Below are positions 9,701 to 19,717 of a DNA stretch of 64,000 bases, in pieces; positions within the stretch are counted from its first letter, which is position 1, and each line of letters starts with the position of its first letter. The translations under genes were made by a program, and so were the position numbers. The stretch lies in contig JAPJBO010000099.1 in assembly GCA_030068145.1 (NCBI GenBank), positions 186,001 through 250,000 on the forward strand, written 5' to 3'. The notes beneath the pieces are model-generated. The model worked only from the letters and a program-made list of their open reading frames with translations. It had not been told where the DNA came from and made no database searches. Origin of the DNA: Diplonema papillatum (taxonomy: Eukaryota > Euglenozoa > Diplonemea > Diplonemida > Diplonemidae).

Positions 9701-12282
9701 CCGGCCAAAACGCTGCCGCCCCCGCCGCGGTGGCAGTCGCCGGCTCGCTCTAGCAGCAGTGCGCAGTGGCGGCAGCCGGAGGCCGACGGCGGGGGGGCCC
9801 ATTTTTCGGAGAACGAGTACGTGCCCGAGCGCGCCGCTACCACCACCGCCACCGCGTCCCCGCCCTGCGGGCCCTCGACGCCTACCACCAGCTACGGGTC
9901 CTTGCGGGTGACGACCGATGAGTTCGGGAAAAAACGCGTCACGCGCGACCCTTACCGGGAGCCGTACCGGGACTCCCCCGGAGCGGCGGCGGCGGCGGCG
10001 CACGCGAACGGTCCGAACAGCGCGGCGCCGCTGCCGGCGGCGGCCGCCGCCGGAGGCGCCCCGCAGAACTCGATCCTCCCTTCGTGGTCGCCGCCGCCGG
10101 GACGGCCGGGTGGCGACGAGCCGCCGCCCCACGGCGAGGCCGGCGGCTACCGGGGGTGGGCGGGGGCCCGCGACGAGGCAGAGTGGCGGCGGCCCGGCGG
10201 CAAGCCCGGCGGGCGTCCGCAGTTCCAGCCGCAATACCTCGCCGGCGGGAAGGGCGATGGATCCGTGGTGAGCTTCAAGGCCGGGGGCAGGGACACCGGC
10301 GACGACGCATCCGACACCACCGACCAGTCGGGGACGCCCACGCACGACGCGTACGCCGAGGGGAAGAAGGGCGGGAAGGCGGCGGCGAAGGCGCAGCAGA
10401 AAAAGCTCGCGAAGCTCTCCAAGCACCAGCAGGTCGGCACCGAGTGGGGCGCGGATCTCCGCAAGCACGAGGAGCCGGAGGCGCGGCGGCAGCGCCTGAG
10501 CCGGTTCGAGAAGCCCGCCCACTCCGGGCCCGTCGCATCTCCCGTCTCCCCCGCGGTCTCATCCCCGCCGCCGATGGCCCGAACACCAAAGCCGCAGCGG
10601 CAGTTCTACAGCACCCCCTCCTCTTTGTCCATCGCCGATCCATTCACCGAGGACGACCACGTCCCGATCGTCGGCGAGTGCCAGGACCTCGAAAAAGTCT
10701 TCACCCGCAGCGCCGCCGGCCTCGAACACGACCCGAAGACAGTCCGCCCCCTGCACGTCCTCAAGCAAGCCCTTCCCTACGTCCTGTCCCAAGTCAGCAA
10801 AAAGACGTCGCCGGAGATCTACATCTACGAGCAGCTCAAGTCCATCAGGCAGGACCTTACCGTGCAGCACATCTTCAACGACTTCACCACGTACGTCTAC
10901 GAAATTCACGCCAGGCTCTGCCTAGACTACGCAGACCTCGGCGAGTTCAATGCGTGCCAAGCCAAGCTGAAGGCGTTTCACAAGAGGCCAGACATGGTCG
11001 TTTCGGCGGAAAATGTGCACGAGTTCGCGGCGTATCGCATCATGTACTGCTGCCTCACGAAAGCGCACGAGCAGCTGGCGTCGGAGCTGGTGGATCTGCC
11101 GGAGGCGATCCTCAGGCTGCCGATCGTGCGGCACTCGCTGTCGCTGCTGACGGCGCTCGTGCCGCTCAACGTCGAGCTGTTCGACAAGTGCTACAACGCG
11201 ACGCCGAACAAGGGAAAGCTGCTCATTGACATGTTCCTCCCGCCGCCGAGAGGTTTGCGGATGAAGGTCTGATTTCTTTTCGAGTGCCGACGCTTCTCTT
11301 TCCGCACAGTAGTTAGCTCACAAAATCCAACTACTTACAAGCCGGCAGCCGCTGCTTATCGGCAGTGCATGCTGATCCGTGCGGTCCGTGTACTTAAAAG
11401 TTCCCAATGCTTGTCGGCTTTATCACGTGGGCGGCCCCGAGAGACTACGCCCCTCAGGTGACACCACCTATTTACTTCAACTTGCGCTTTCCAACGAACT
11501 GGAACCAGGGCGGGCTGTCTCTCTCCTTACTCTCGCCTCGCTTACCCACCCACTCATGTACTGCGCTGCATCTTGAGACAGAAGGTGAGAGTCCCGTATT
11601 TCATGGACGAGCCGAGGACACTAGCTTGTGCGAGTCGCTCAGGTTGGAATGCTGGAATCGGCAAACCCATATGTCTTCTAGCGGCTGATACCAAAACAAA
11701 AACAGTGATCGAAATATGCAAAGCACTTGAGAACAGGGCAAACAAAGTGAACCCGATGAGTGATAAGAGCCACGTTGATGGCGAACACACGATCGTCGAC
11801 CATTGGTCTTTTCTAATCAACCTTATACCAGCAACGGTGCAGTGCTTGAAGGAGACTGCGAAATCCGGAAATATTGCACGCGGCTGAAAAAAAGGAAATG
11901 CGAAACCCAACGGAAAAAGCGACGTCCGTCGTCCCACTCGCCCCAAAGGCTTACCCTCCGCAAAACAACACAGATGTACCTGCAAATGTGCAAAGCTTAC
12001 CGACCGTCGCTGCCGCTGGCGCACGTGAAGAAGTGCTTGTTGTTCAGGGAACCCGACGGCGAGGGGCTGCCTGTTGATTCGAAGAAGCCGGACCCCGCGA
12101 CGTTCGAAGGGTTCATCGCGTACGTGAAAGCCGTGCGGGTTGGCGACAACGAGCTCGACACGGCGAAAAGCGTGACCGCGTACCACGACGTGCTCAAGTT
12201 CTTGGACGAGCGCCGCGACTTCACGCACGCGGAGACGCCGACCTCCGCCAATCAGTCGCCGTCGCCTCCGCCGTTTAGCTGA
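6790..12282 (+). CDS. LENG8: LENG8/THP3-like SAC3/GANP-domain protein (3 exons)
   Basis: Exons 6790-7330, 8541-11266, 11974-12282 give 1191 residues. Introns are GT-AG (1210 and 707 bp), in phase 1 and phase 0. The N-terminal 700 residues are low-complexity: Pro/Ala/Gly/Tyr-rich, YQQYY-type, a Gln run near 460, and an Arg/Ser/Glu-rich charged block. From about residue 888 the SAC3/GANP signature appears (GECQDLEK, VRPLHVLKQALPYVL, EQLKSIRQDLTVQ). It is completed only by joining exon 3, which supplies MCKAYRPSLPLAHV, the expected helical/winged-helix end of the domain. Known relatives (human LENG8, yeast Thp3) act in nuclear mRNA processing and export. The ATG context GAAGATGTC is plausible. 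Both splice choices rest on frame and family alignment. Intron 1 carries a dispersed repeat (7536-7705). Confidence 0.85.
7536..7705 (+). repeat. Dispersed repeat inside LENG8-like intron 1
   Basis: Matches 30240-30385 closely and 30510-30680 more distantly, all in the same orientation. Shared blocks include CAGAATTCCTTACCTGA and GATCAACCGGCAC followed by ACACAAAC-type sequence. No coding capacity was seen. Confidence 0.75.
11338..11470 (+). repeat. Dispersed repeat inside LENG8-like intron 2
   Basis: Matches 58027-58142 in the same orientation (AAGCCGGCAGCCGCTGCTTA at its start, CCCTCAGGTGACACCAC near its end). Shorter partial matches lie at 12735-12790 and 56155-56225. Confidence 0.7.
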
Positions 12283-12324
12283 GCGGAAACGGCCAGCAGT
12301 CCGGCACCGGAACTTGCATCTACG

Positions 12325-12545
12325 CCACGCCTCCAGCAGAAGCAACGAGAAGCTCGCCTGGCAACCAGACCAACCGGTCTCAGTGATGCGGGAGCTTGCT
12401 TCGAGTATGCGTACGCCGCGCGTCGGTGAGGAGAAGCAACGGGAAGCATGCCTGACAACCAGACCATCCGATCTCTGTGATGTTGGTGCTTGCTTCGAGT
12501 ATCGCGCGTCGGCGAGGAGAAGCAACGACAAAAACAGTCTAGTCC
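12325..12545 (+). repeat. About 105-bp tandem repeat
   Basis: Two and a fraction diverged tandem copies built around AGAAGCAACG and CAACCAGACCA. It starts about 40 bp after the stop codon of the LENG8-like gene, probably in its 3' UTR. Confidence 0.6.
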
Positions 12546-13560
12546 AGAACTTGCTTCCGTGTATGTCGCCGCCTGCTAGGGGAAGCACCGAAGGGAGGCT
12601 AGACGGCCGAGATTGTGCACTCCACACTTGCCCGTCCGTGTGATCAACTTGGACCCGCAAAGCTCGGACTCACGAGAGCTATCTATCCGGACCGGGACTC
12701 CCAGAAGATCCAGCTGTGCCCATACTAGACTAGTGCATGCTAATCCATGTGGTTCACGCACTCAAAAGAACTCAATACACAGATTAAACCAGGGGGGGCA
12801 CCCTGGTGGATGTTGCAGTTCTAAGCTGGGCCATATACATACGTTGCAGCGGTTTACCCCCTGCAGCATTCTTGTTCTCGAAGAGAGAAAATTCTGTCCA
12901 GCAAGACCACAGCTCATGTAGGGCAACACGAGCAACCCGGGCCCATTATTATCTGCAGGCCCACGCAACTACCGTAAACTTTTCAGGACTGGAAAAACGA
13001 TCTCGGGAACCGGCCCACAAGCAGGGGGAGCGCAAAGATATCGGAAAAGTCAATCCAGTCATTCCAGTTAACTATCACGGACGCGGGTCTGTTGGATCTC
13101 CCCCTTTCTCCTGCCCATCCGCTGCGCGAGGAAGAACCCATATAGCTGCAGGACCATCAAAGGTTACGGTTCACCCCCTCCTCCTCAGCGACGCACAAAA
13201 AGCAGTTCATCATGCGAGCTGTTCCATACTGATTCTTCCGCCTTTCATGAGGAGCTGGAGCTTTTTCTTCCCCGCCGTCGGCAGGGAAGGGAGGGCTTCT
13301 ATTTTTTTCTACTGCTTTTTGTTTGTTTGTTTCTTTTTCTTGGTTTTACCTTAAAACATCTCTTTTAACCCCCATCTTCAATCCCTCCGGTATCTCCCAC
13401 TGTGCACGGCCAGCTTCGGCAGTTTTGACCACTGGGTTTTGCAGCTTGGGCAGAATGGGCAGGATGATCACATTTTCACCGGAACCGAGTGTATCAGAAA
13501 TTTGCTCCGGGGCAAGAGTGTAACCGGAACATGAAAAGTAAAGCTTGAATCGGAGTTAGC
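12546..13560. other. Intergenic, no gene recognised
   Basis: Apart from a partial copy of the 11338-type repeat at 12735-12790, I see no supported feature. The open frames are short and of biased composition. Confidence 0.4.
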
Positions 13561-13570
13561 AGTGCCGTGT

Positions 13571-13735
13571 CGCGGTCTAAACCCTGCTCACGTTCGGGAA
13601 CAATCCAACCAGAAGACAATTCCGCTTTGTCTGGGTTAGGAAGAGCCGGCATCAAAAAGCAACGTCGCTATGAACGCTTGGCTGCCACAAGCCAGTCATC
13701 CCTGTGGTAATCTTTCTGTCACCTCCGGCTTCATC
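13571..13735 (-). pseudogene. LSU (28S) rRNA fragment, degenerate
   Basis: Read on the minus strand it contains the peptidyl-transferase-region wording of eukaryotic LSU rRNA: TTACCACAGGGATGACTGGC, then TTGTGGCAGCCAAGCGTTCA, TAGCGACGTTGCTTTTTGAT, GGCTCTTCCTA, and GGTTTAGACCG. The universally conserved GGGATAACTGG reads GGGATGACTGG. Several bases after TTTTTGAT, where CCTTCGATG is expected, are missing. The sequence downstream, where the sarcin-ricin loop should follow, does not match. A weaker match may extend to about 13815. I call it a decayed dispersed rDNA copy, not a working gene. Confidence 0.75.
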
Positions 13736-13739
13736 CCGA

Positions 13740-14560
13740 CATGCGCTCTGCCCTGTGACGACCGTCTCAGGGCAGAGCTTGCATTCGCCTTCATCGGGCC
13801 CCAAGGCACGCCACACCTTGCTGCCTTGGTGATCCGCAAAGCACGCGGCTCTGCGGTACCCGCCGACACACGTGAGGTTTGGCTCCGTCGAGTGTCAAGC
13901 TTTTCGCGCTCCTCGGTACTATTGCGCCGCCCCCCGGGCTGCCGGTTGTCGCTTTCGCGGCCAGTCTTCAGAGCACAAGGACGACAGCGAACCTGTTCTT
14001 TGAGTTACCTAGAAAAGAAAAAAAAGTCCGAAGCCTCGTTCCAGCTTTCACACATTCTCGTAACTTTTTCTTCTGGTGCTGCTCCTCCACGAGTTGTTTC
14101 ACAGTCAAACAACGGGGATCGCTCTATCCCCCCGTCACAAACCAGACTCGAGTCCCGTTTAACCGATTACTCAGACGCGGTTGTAGGGACCTTCTCCCCG
14201 TGACGGATTCGCCTGTGCTCTGGTAGCACGGGTGACGAGCTACGAACAGCCGCCTGACAAACCAGACTCACACCGCTGTCCTGTCTGCAGATGTCTCCGC
14301 GCTGATGATGGTCCGCCTTACGTGTCCGTGGCTTAAAGGACCGAAACACGGCGCAGACGGGACCAGTGCGGTGTGATCGATGGCCGGTGTAGAACAAATT
14401 CTGACGGCAGCCCAGCTCGCTGCGCCAAAACTAGACTACAAACCACCACCGGCGTGGTCTATAGGAAGCAATCTAGGGCAAACAGTGCCCACAGACACGC
14501 CAGCTTTGCACGTGCCTATCTCAGTCAGCGGCTTGGGAACCCTTGGACCTTGCCAATACC
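13740..14560. other. Intergenic with one dispersed repeat
   Basis: No gene recognised. 14284-14380 is a copy of the dispersed repeat also found at 2471-2620 and 4573-4700 (core CCGTGGCTTAAAGGACCG). Confidence 0.4.
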
Positions 14561-14565
14561 CCTCG

Positions 14566-15478
14566 CCTGTGAGAAGTTGCATGTAGTACGCCGCCAACTG
14601 CCAATTTTGATACAGCCAGCAATGTCAACAGTTGCATTTAGTACGCTGCCACCTGCCAATTTTGATACAGCCAGCAATGTCAACAGTTGCATATAGTACG
14701 CTGCCACCTGCCAATTTTGATACAGCCAGCAATGTCAACAGTTGCATATAGTACGCTGCCACCTGCCAATTTTGATACAGCCAGCAATGTCAACAGTTGC
14801 ATATAGTACGCTGCCACCTGCCAATTTTGATACAGCCAGCAATGTCAACAGTTGCATATAGTACGCCGCCACCTGCCAATTTTGATACAGCCAGCAATGT
14901 CAACAGTTGCATATAGTACGCTGCCACCTGCCAATTTTGATACAGCCAGCAATGTCAACAGTTGCATTTAGTACGCTGCCACCTGCCAATTTTGATACAG
15001 CCAGCAATGTCAACAGTTGCATTTAGTACGCTGCCACCTGCCAATTTTGATACAGCCAGCAATGTCAACAGTTGCATATAGTACGCTGCCACCTGCCAAT
15101 TTTGATACAGCCAGCAATGTCAACAGTTGCATATAGTACGCTGCCACCTGCCAATTTTGATACAGCCAGCAATGTCAACAGTTGCATTTAGTACGCTGCC
15201 ACCTGCCAATTTTGATACAGCCAGCAATGTCAACAGTTGCATATAGTACGCTGCCACCTGCCAATTTTGATACAGCCAGCAATGTCAACAGTTGCATATA
15301 GTACGCTGCCACCTGCCAATTTTGATACAGCCAGCAATGTCAACAGTTGCATATAGTACGCCGCCAACTGCCAATTTTGATACAGCCAGCAATGTCAACA
15401 GTTGCATATAGTACGCTGCCAACTGCCAATTTTGATACAGCCAGCAATGTCAACAGTTGCATATAGTACGCTGCCAAT
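14566..15478 (+). repeat. 55-bp tandem array upstream of the flavocytochrome gene
   Basis: About 16 copies of a 55-bp unit beginning GCCACCTGCCAATTTTGATA, nearly identical to one another (variants TATAG/TTTAG and ACCTG/AACTG). The array ends about 75 bp before the start codon at 15552. It therefore occupies the promoter or 5' UTR region, and each unit carries an ATG. Confidence 0.95.
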
Positions 15479-15551
15479 TCTTAGTACATTGACCAACAAT
15501 GTCAACACTGTCCAGGGATGGGCCGTCTGGCCTGCGCCTCCCTGCAACACA

Positions 15552-18034
15552 ATGGATCGGCAAATGCCGGAGTTGAGCATGGACGAAGTGAGGGCGAAAC
15601 GGCTCATGATTATCGGCAACAGCGTGGTCGATGCTGAGAAGTTCGCAGCGGTGCATCCCGGGGGCAAATCTCTCATCGACGGCTTGCTGGGCTCCGACGC
15701 CACGGAGGCGTACCGACGAGCGAACCACAGCCCGAAGGCGGATAAAATCGTGGAGAAGCTCACTGTCGGGAAAATACCGCCCAAAGCGACCCCTGTCTTC
15801 ACCATCGCAGACATCGTGGTGCAGGGAATGGCCCGGCTGACGAAGAGCTCCGCTCTGTACTACGGCGCAGGTAATCTTTTTTTTTCTTACCGACCAGCTT
15901 CGGGTGACACCATTTGCGCACATAACCATGGTTAAGAACTAAGAACACGCACGAAAACCCAGACGCAAATAAAGCTCACGGCATCTGCAGAATAACGTTT
16001 GCTCCGGACAGGTTCTTGCCTTTGTGTTAAACCCGTGACGGACGTGGACTAGAGCGACGATTGCAAGCGCAGTTTTCATTCTATGAAAAAGTCCGGAGCT
16101 TGTTTGTCGCACCTACCACGTGCATTTTGCTTTGCTTATGTGGTATCCGCAGTGTGTGTGCGTCTGCAGGATCGGCCTGCAGTTCAGCCTGCTCGGGTAT
16201 CCTTCATGTGGACGTGCAGACCTCAGGAATAGAGAAGGCCCAGCACTACAGCTTCGAAGTCCGGAGTGGAAGGGCGCGCACGTGCAAGTGTGTCTTTGCC
16301 GTGTGCGTGGCGCTGAAAGAGTCTGCTCCACGAAAACGAAAAGCTGGGACGGACAGGGATTGCCGTAATCCAGCTGACCAAGCCGTCTGCATCTGCGTCT
16401 GCGTCTGCAGTTTCTCAAAGAATTGTCTGCAGACGCGTCTGCAGGCAACACTGGCTTAGGGTGGATACCCCCTTCACATCAGCATTACTATCACCTACAA
16501 TGGGTGATGCCCACCCACATAGGCAATGCCAGGATGTGGCATGTTTTTCACCTCCACACTGCATAGTTCCTTCCTCCTCCAGACATAGGTATGTCTAGAA
16601 GGTTCCTTTCCACGAACACACACCCATACGCAGGCGCGGAAGGCGGCGAAAGCGTGCAGGAGGCCGTGTCTTCATGGAGTCGGTACTGGCTGGTTCCCGA
16701 AGTGCTTGTGGACGTCAGCAGCACCGACACATCCTGTCCCATGCTCGGCGGCGGGCGCCTGGCAGCCCCGCTGCTTGCGGCGCCGACGGCCCTGCTTAAG
16801 ATGGCGCACGACGAGGGTGAAGCCGCCGTGGCCCGGGGATGTCAACGCACCGGTATGCCTTTCTTATGCCTAACGAACCCCTGAAAATGCACCTACAAAG
16901 GATCGTCCCCAAGGACCCAGAACGACTCCAAAAGACCCCGAAAAGACTCCAAACGACCCCCCAAAAGACTTCAGAAGACCCCGAAAAGACCCCAAAAGAC
17001 TCCAAAAGACTCCAACCCCCCCCCCCCCCCCCCCCCAAAAGACCCCAAAAAGACCTCAAACGACGCCGCAAGGAACCCGTACTAAAACCGCAGATACGAT
17101 ACGCGGACATAGTATCCGTACCTTAAAAGGAACTTTTACGACAATGGCCACCCGAAGACATTAAACCCCCGGACACTCTAAAACAGGCACGGGCAACTGT
17201 TTGTCGACGACGGCTTCGATGTCGCTTGAAGAAGTTGCGTCGGCAGCTCCGGACGGGTACCGTTGGTTCCAGCTGTACGCGTACCGGGATAAGGCGCTCA
17301 CGGCGAACCTGCTGCGGCGGGCGGCGGGGAACGGCTACTCGGCTATATGCGTGACTGTCGACCTGCCTGTCTTGGGCAACCGGACGTCGCTTGAGAGAGA
17401 AGGGTTTTCGGTGCCTTCGCAGTTCAAAATGGCGAACATCAGCTCCGGCTCGGACGCGCGCAAGGACGCGGGCGGAAGGGATCCCGTCGCTATTACAGAC
17501 CGGAAAGCGTACGTCTCGAAGATGTACGACCAGAACCTAACCACCGATCTTCTCGCGTGGGTCGCGAAGCAGACGAGCCTGCCGATTGTGGTCAAGGGCG
17601 TCCTGAGTGCGGCGTCCGCGGTGAAGGCGGCGGGGCTGCCGTTTGTGCGGGGCATCGTCGTCTCGAACCACGGAGGCCGGCAGCTGAACGGCGCGATTCC
17701 GCCGGCCGTGGCGCTGCCGCGCATAGCGCGGGCGCTGGCCGCGTGCAACGAGGCGAGGGCGGCGCGGGGGCTGGCGCCGGTGGAGCTGTTCGTGGACGGG
17801 GGCATCCGGAAGGGGTCCGACGTCTTCAAAGCGATCGCGCTGGGCGCGAAGGCGGTGCTCGTCGGGCGGCCGGTCATCTACGGGCTGGCCTACGGCGGCG
17901 CGGAGGGCGTCGAGAAGACGTTTTCGATCCTCAAATCCGAGCTCGTCAACTGCATGCAGCTGTGCGGGGCGCGCACGCTTGCCGACATCTCCCCCGACAT
18001 GGTCGCCGACAGGGAAGGGCCATCCCGACTCTAG
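15552..18034 (+). CDS. CYB2: Flavocytochrome b2-type L-2-hydroxyacid dehydrogenase (3 exons)
   Basis: Exons 15552-15870, 16634-16852, 17187-18034 give 461 residues; both introns are GT-AG, phase 1. Residues 1-80 are a cytochrome b5 domain with both haem ligands (His35 in HPGG, His59 in NHS). Residues 105-461 are an FMN-dependent alpha-hydroxyacid dehydrogenase: LVDVSSTDTS, the TALLKMAH segment, SLEEVA, RWFQLYAYRD, VSNHGGRQL (catalytic His341, substrate Arg344) and VDGGIRKGSDVFKAIALGAK (FMN phosphate binding). Known flavocytochrome b2 oxidises L-lactate and passes electrons to cytochrome c; glycolate is an alternative substrate in the family. The protein ends in SRL, a PTS1-type peroxisomal signal, and no mitochondrial presequence is apparent, unlike yeast Cyb2. 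Intron 2 contains an AAAAGAC-rich array and a 20-C run. Confidence 0.9.
16893..17070 (+). repeat. AAAAGACYCC-type array with poly-C, in CYB2 intron 2
   Basis: About a dozen degenerate copies of an 11-12 bp unit (AAAAGACCCC, AAAAGACTCC), interrupted by a run of about 20 C near 17017-17036. It lies within the intron 16853-17186. Confidence 0.85.
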
Positions 18035-18084
18035 TGGCGGTGCTGTGGCTGCATGGAAGTATCCAGTCAAGCTAGTTAGCTGCC

Positions 18085-18400
18085 GTCATGTCGATAGTCC
18101 GCACTCCCTCGTTGCGCGTCAGAACGAAGACGCGCAAGCGACCATCGGTCAAGGGAGGGGCATTCAAGTCAAATCTTAGTTAGGTCGTGTCGGGACACGA
18201 AACCGCGCAGCAGAAGAGCCTGCCCATTGTGTTCTGTGAGCCTCGCGAGTCTTCTCCAGCGGCACAAGGTTATTTCGATCGCCCGCAAACCTACGTTGCA
18301 CGACAGATCGAAGACGCGCAAGCGACATCGGTCAAGGGAGGGTCATTTAAGCTCAAGCTAGGTCAAGTCGTGCCAGAGCACGAAAACATGCAGCGGACCT
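18085..18400 (+). repeat. About 190-bp tandem duplication
   Basis: Two diverged copies sharing GAAGACGCGCAAGCGAC and CGGTCAAGGGAGG followed by related sequence. They lie downstream of the flavocytochrome gene. No coding capacity is recognised. Confidence 0.65.
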
Positions 18401-18615
18401 CCGACGACAGGAGCCATCAAGCGGGCTCCGTGCGATACACGGCTTCGTGGACGCTACAGGAGCGCGTACGGCACTCTGAACTTATTCATTCTGAGTACAA
18501 TCGTGTCTTTGCACCACCACATTCTCATCAGGCTCGGCCCAGTTGGGGGACGAGGTGAGGTTTGTGCTGGAAGACGAAAAGTACGATCGTGACAAGAGAG
18601 GTTTGAGTGACAAGA

Positions 18616-18870
18616 AACCTGGTTGATCCTGCCAGTGGTCATATGCTTGTTTCAAGGATTAAGCCATGCAAGTCTCAGAGTAAATGGATTAACAGTGGGT
18701 CTGCTGACGGCTCATTAAATCGGTGGCAATCTACGCGGGGAAGGTGCCTTTTGGGCCCAGTTGGATAACAATGGTAACTCCATTGCTAATACATGTCCGA
18801 AGAATCCAACTCGATTCAACCCCGTGGCCTTAAAACCGCGGGGTCGAGGTGTATACAAGTGACCGTTCTC
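18616..18870 (+). pseudogene. SSU (18S) rRNA 5' fragment
   Basis: Begins with the canonical eukaryotic 5' end AACCTGGTTGATCCTGCCAG and continues through CATATGCTTG, AAGCCATGCA, CGGCTCATTAAATC and GCTAATACATG. After about 18870 the expected continuation is lost, and no 5.8S or LSU follows. Only about 250 nt of a gene of about 2 kb is present, so this is a truncated copy. TTGTTTCAAGGA and GTCTCAG in place of the more usual GTCTAAG recall euglenozoan SSU. It is the best taxonomic hint in the window, though a pseudogene can mislead. Confidence 0.85.
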
Positions 18871-18879
18871 GCGGCTAGC

Positions 18880-19717
18880 CTCTCGCCGATTTGTGCGTTG
18901 TTGCCAGGCACACAATCTGCCTCCCCTCGCACACCTCGCGCCTCCGACTTTGCAACGGCTTCGCCGTTTGCCTAACGCTGCTCACTCCCAGGATCTTTAC
19001 CTCAGTTGGCCCAGATACGTGTCACTCGCTCTGCCCGCCGCAGGGGCAGCTGAATGTACTGAACGTTGTGTGGGCACGTCCCGCGTGTGGTTACGATCTC
19101 GCACAGTCGCGCCATGAGCACGTGGTCACTCGACACTCAGGGAATGGGATCACCATCATCTCGCAAGACTTCCTTGATTTGAAGAACGAAGAAGTTGCAC
19201 CAAGGAGATCCATGTCCGCGGGACAGAGCGTACCACCGTGAAAGTCTGAGATTAGAATGCACTGCAAACGACAGCGCCACGCAATTTTAGGCAGCTCCAG
19301 CGGATGGTGGGGCTTGCGTTACTACCCCAGTCACCACAATTTAGCGGTTTGGGTCATCGGTAGCCCTGCAAGCCCGGCAGACGGCGCTGTACTGCCGAAC
19401 ACGCTCCCAGGACACATTGTGCCAGACTTTCCCCTGCTGCACTTATGCCTAAGAAATACTCGGAGGACCGTGCAGCCTGGAGCCGGCTTGTACACAAGCA
19501 GATCACCGCCACAGTGAACCACCACACGGCGCTGGTGGGATCTGGTGAGAAAGGAAAGCCATGAAAAACACAGCTGCAAAGACCACCGAACAGACGAACT
19601 AACAAGCACCAGTCATACCCACACCCAAGGGTAGAACACCAGCCCGCTTTGACCGTAGACACAAAACATGGATCCTTAAAACTCGAAACAGTCTAAAAAA
19701 CAAAAGAGCCAAACAAA
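18880..19717. other. Intergenic, no gene recognised
   Basis: Nothing supportable beyond weak rRNA-like wording at about 19160-19200, which I do not trust. The open frames have no recognisable similarity. Confidence 0.35.

Noticed and set aside
8791..9888. 365-residue minus-strand frame
   Set aside because: Antisense of the low-complexity part of the LENG8-like exon 2; its Ser/Arg/Gly-rich sequence mirrors the sense repeats.
13670..14203. 177-residue plus-strand frame
   Set aside because: Its first part is the reverse complement of LSU rRNA sequence.
14566..15478. CRISPR array
   Set aside because: The 55-bp units are contiguous with no unique spacers; this is a eukaryotic tandem repeat.
19160..19210. 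Further SSU rRNA segment (GAAGAACGAAGAAGTT)
   Set aside because: Resembles the conserved AAGAACGAAAGTT only briefly, with no flanking support.
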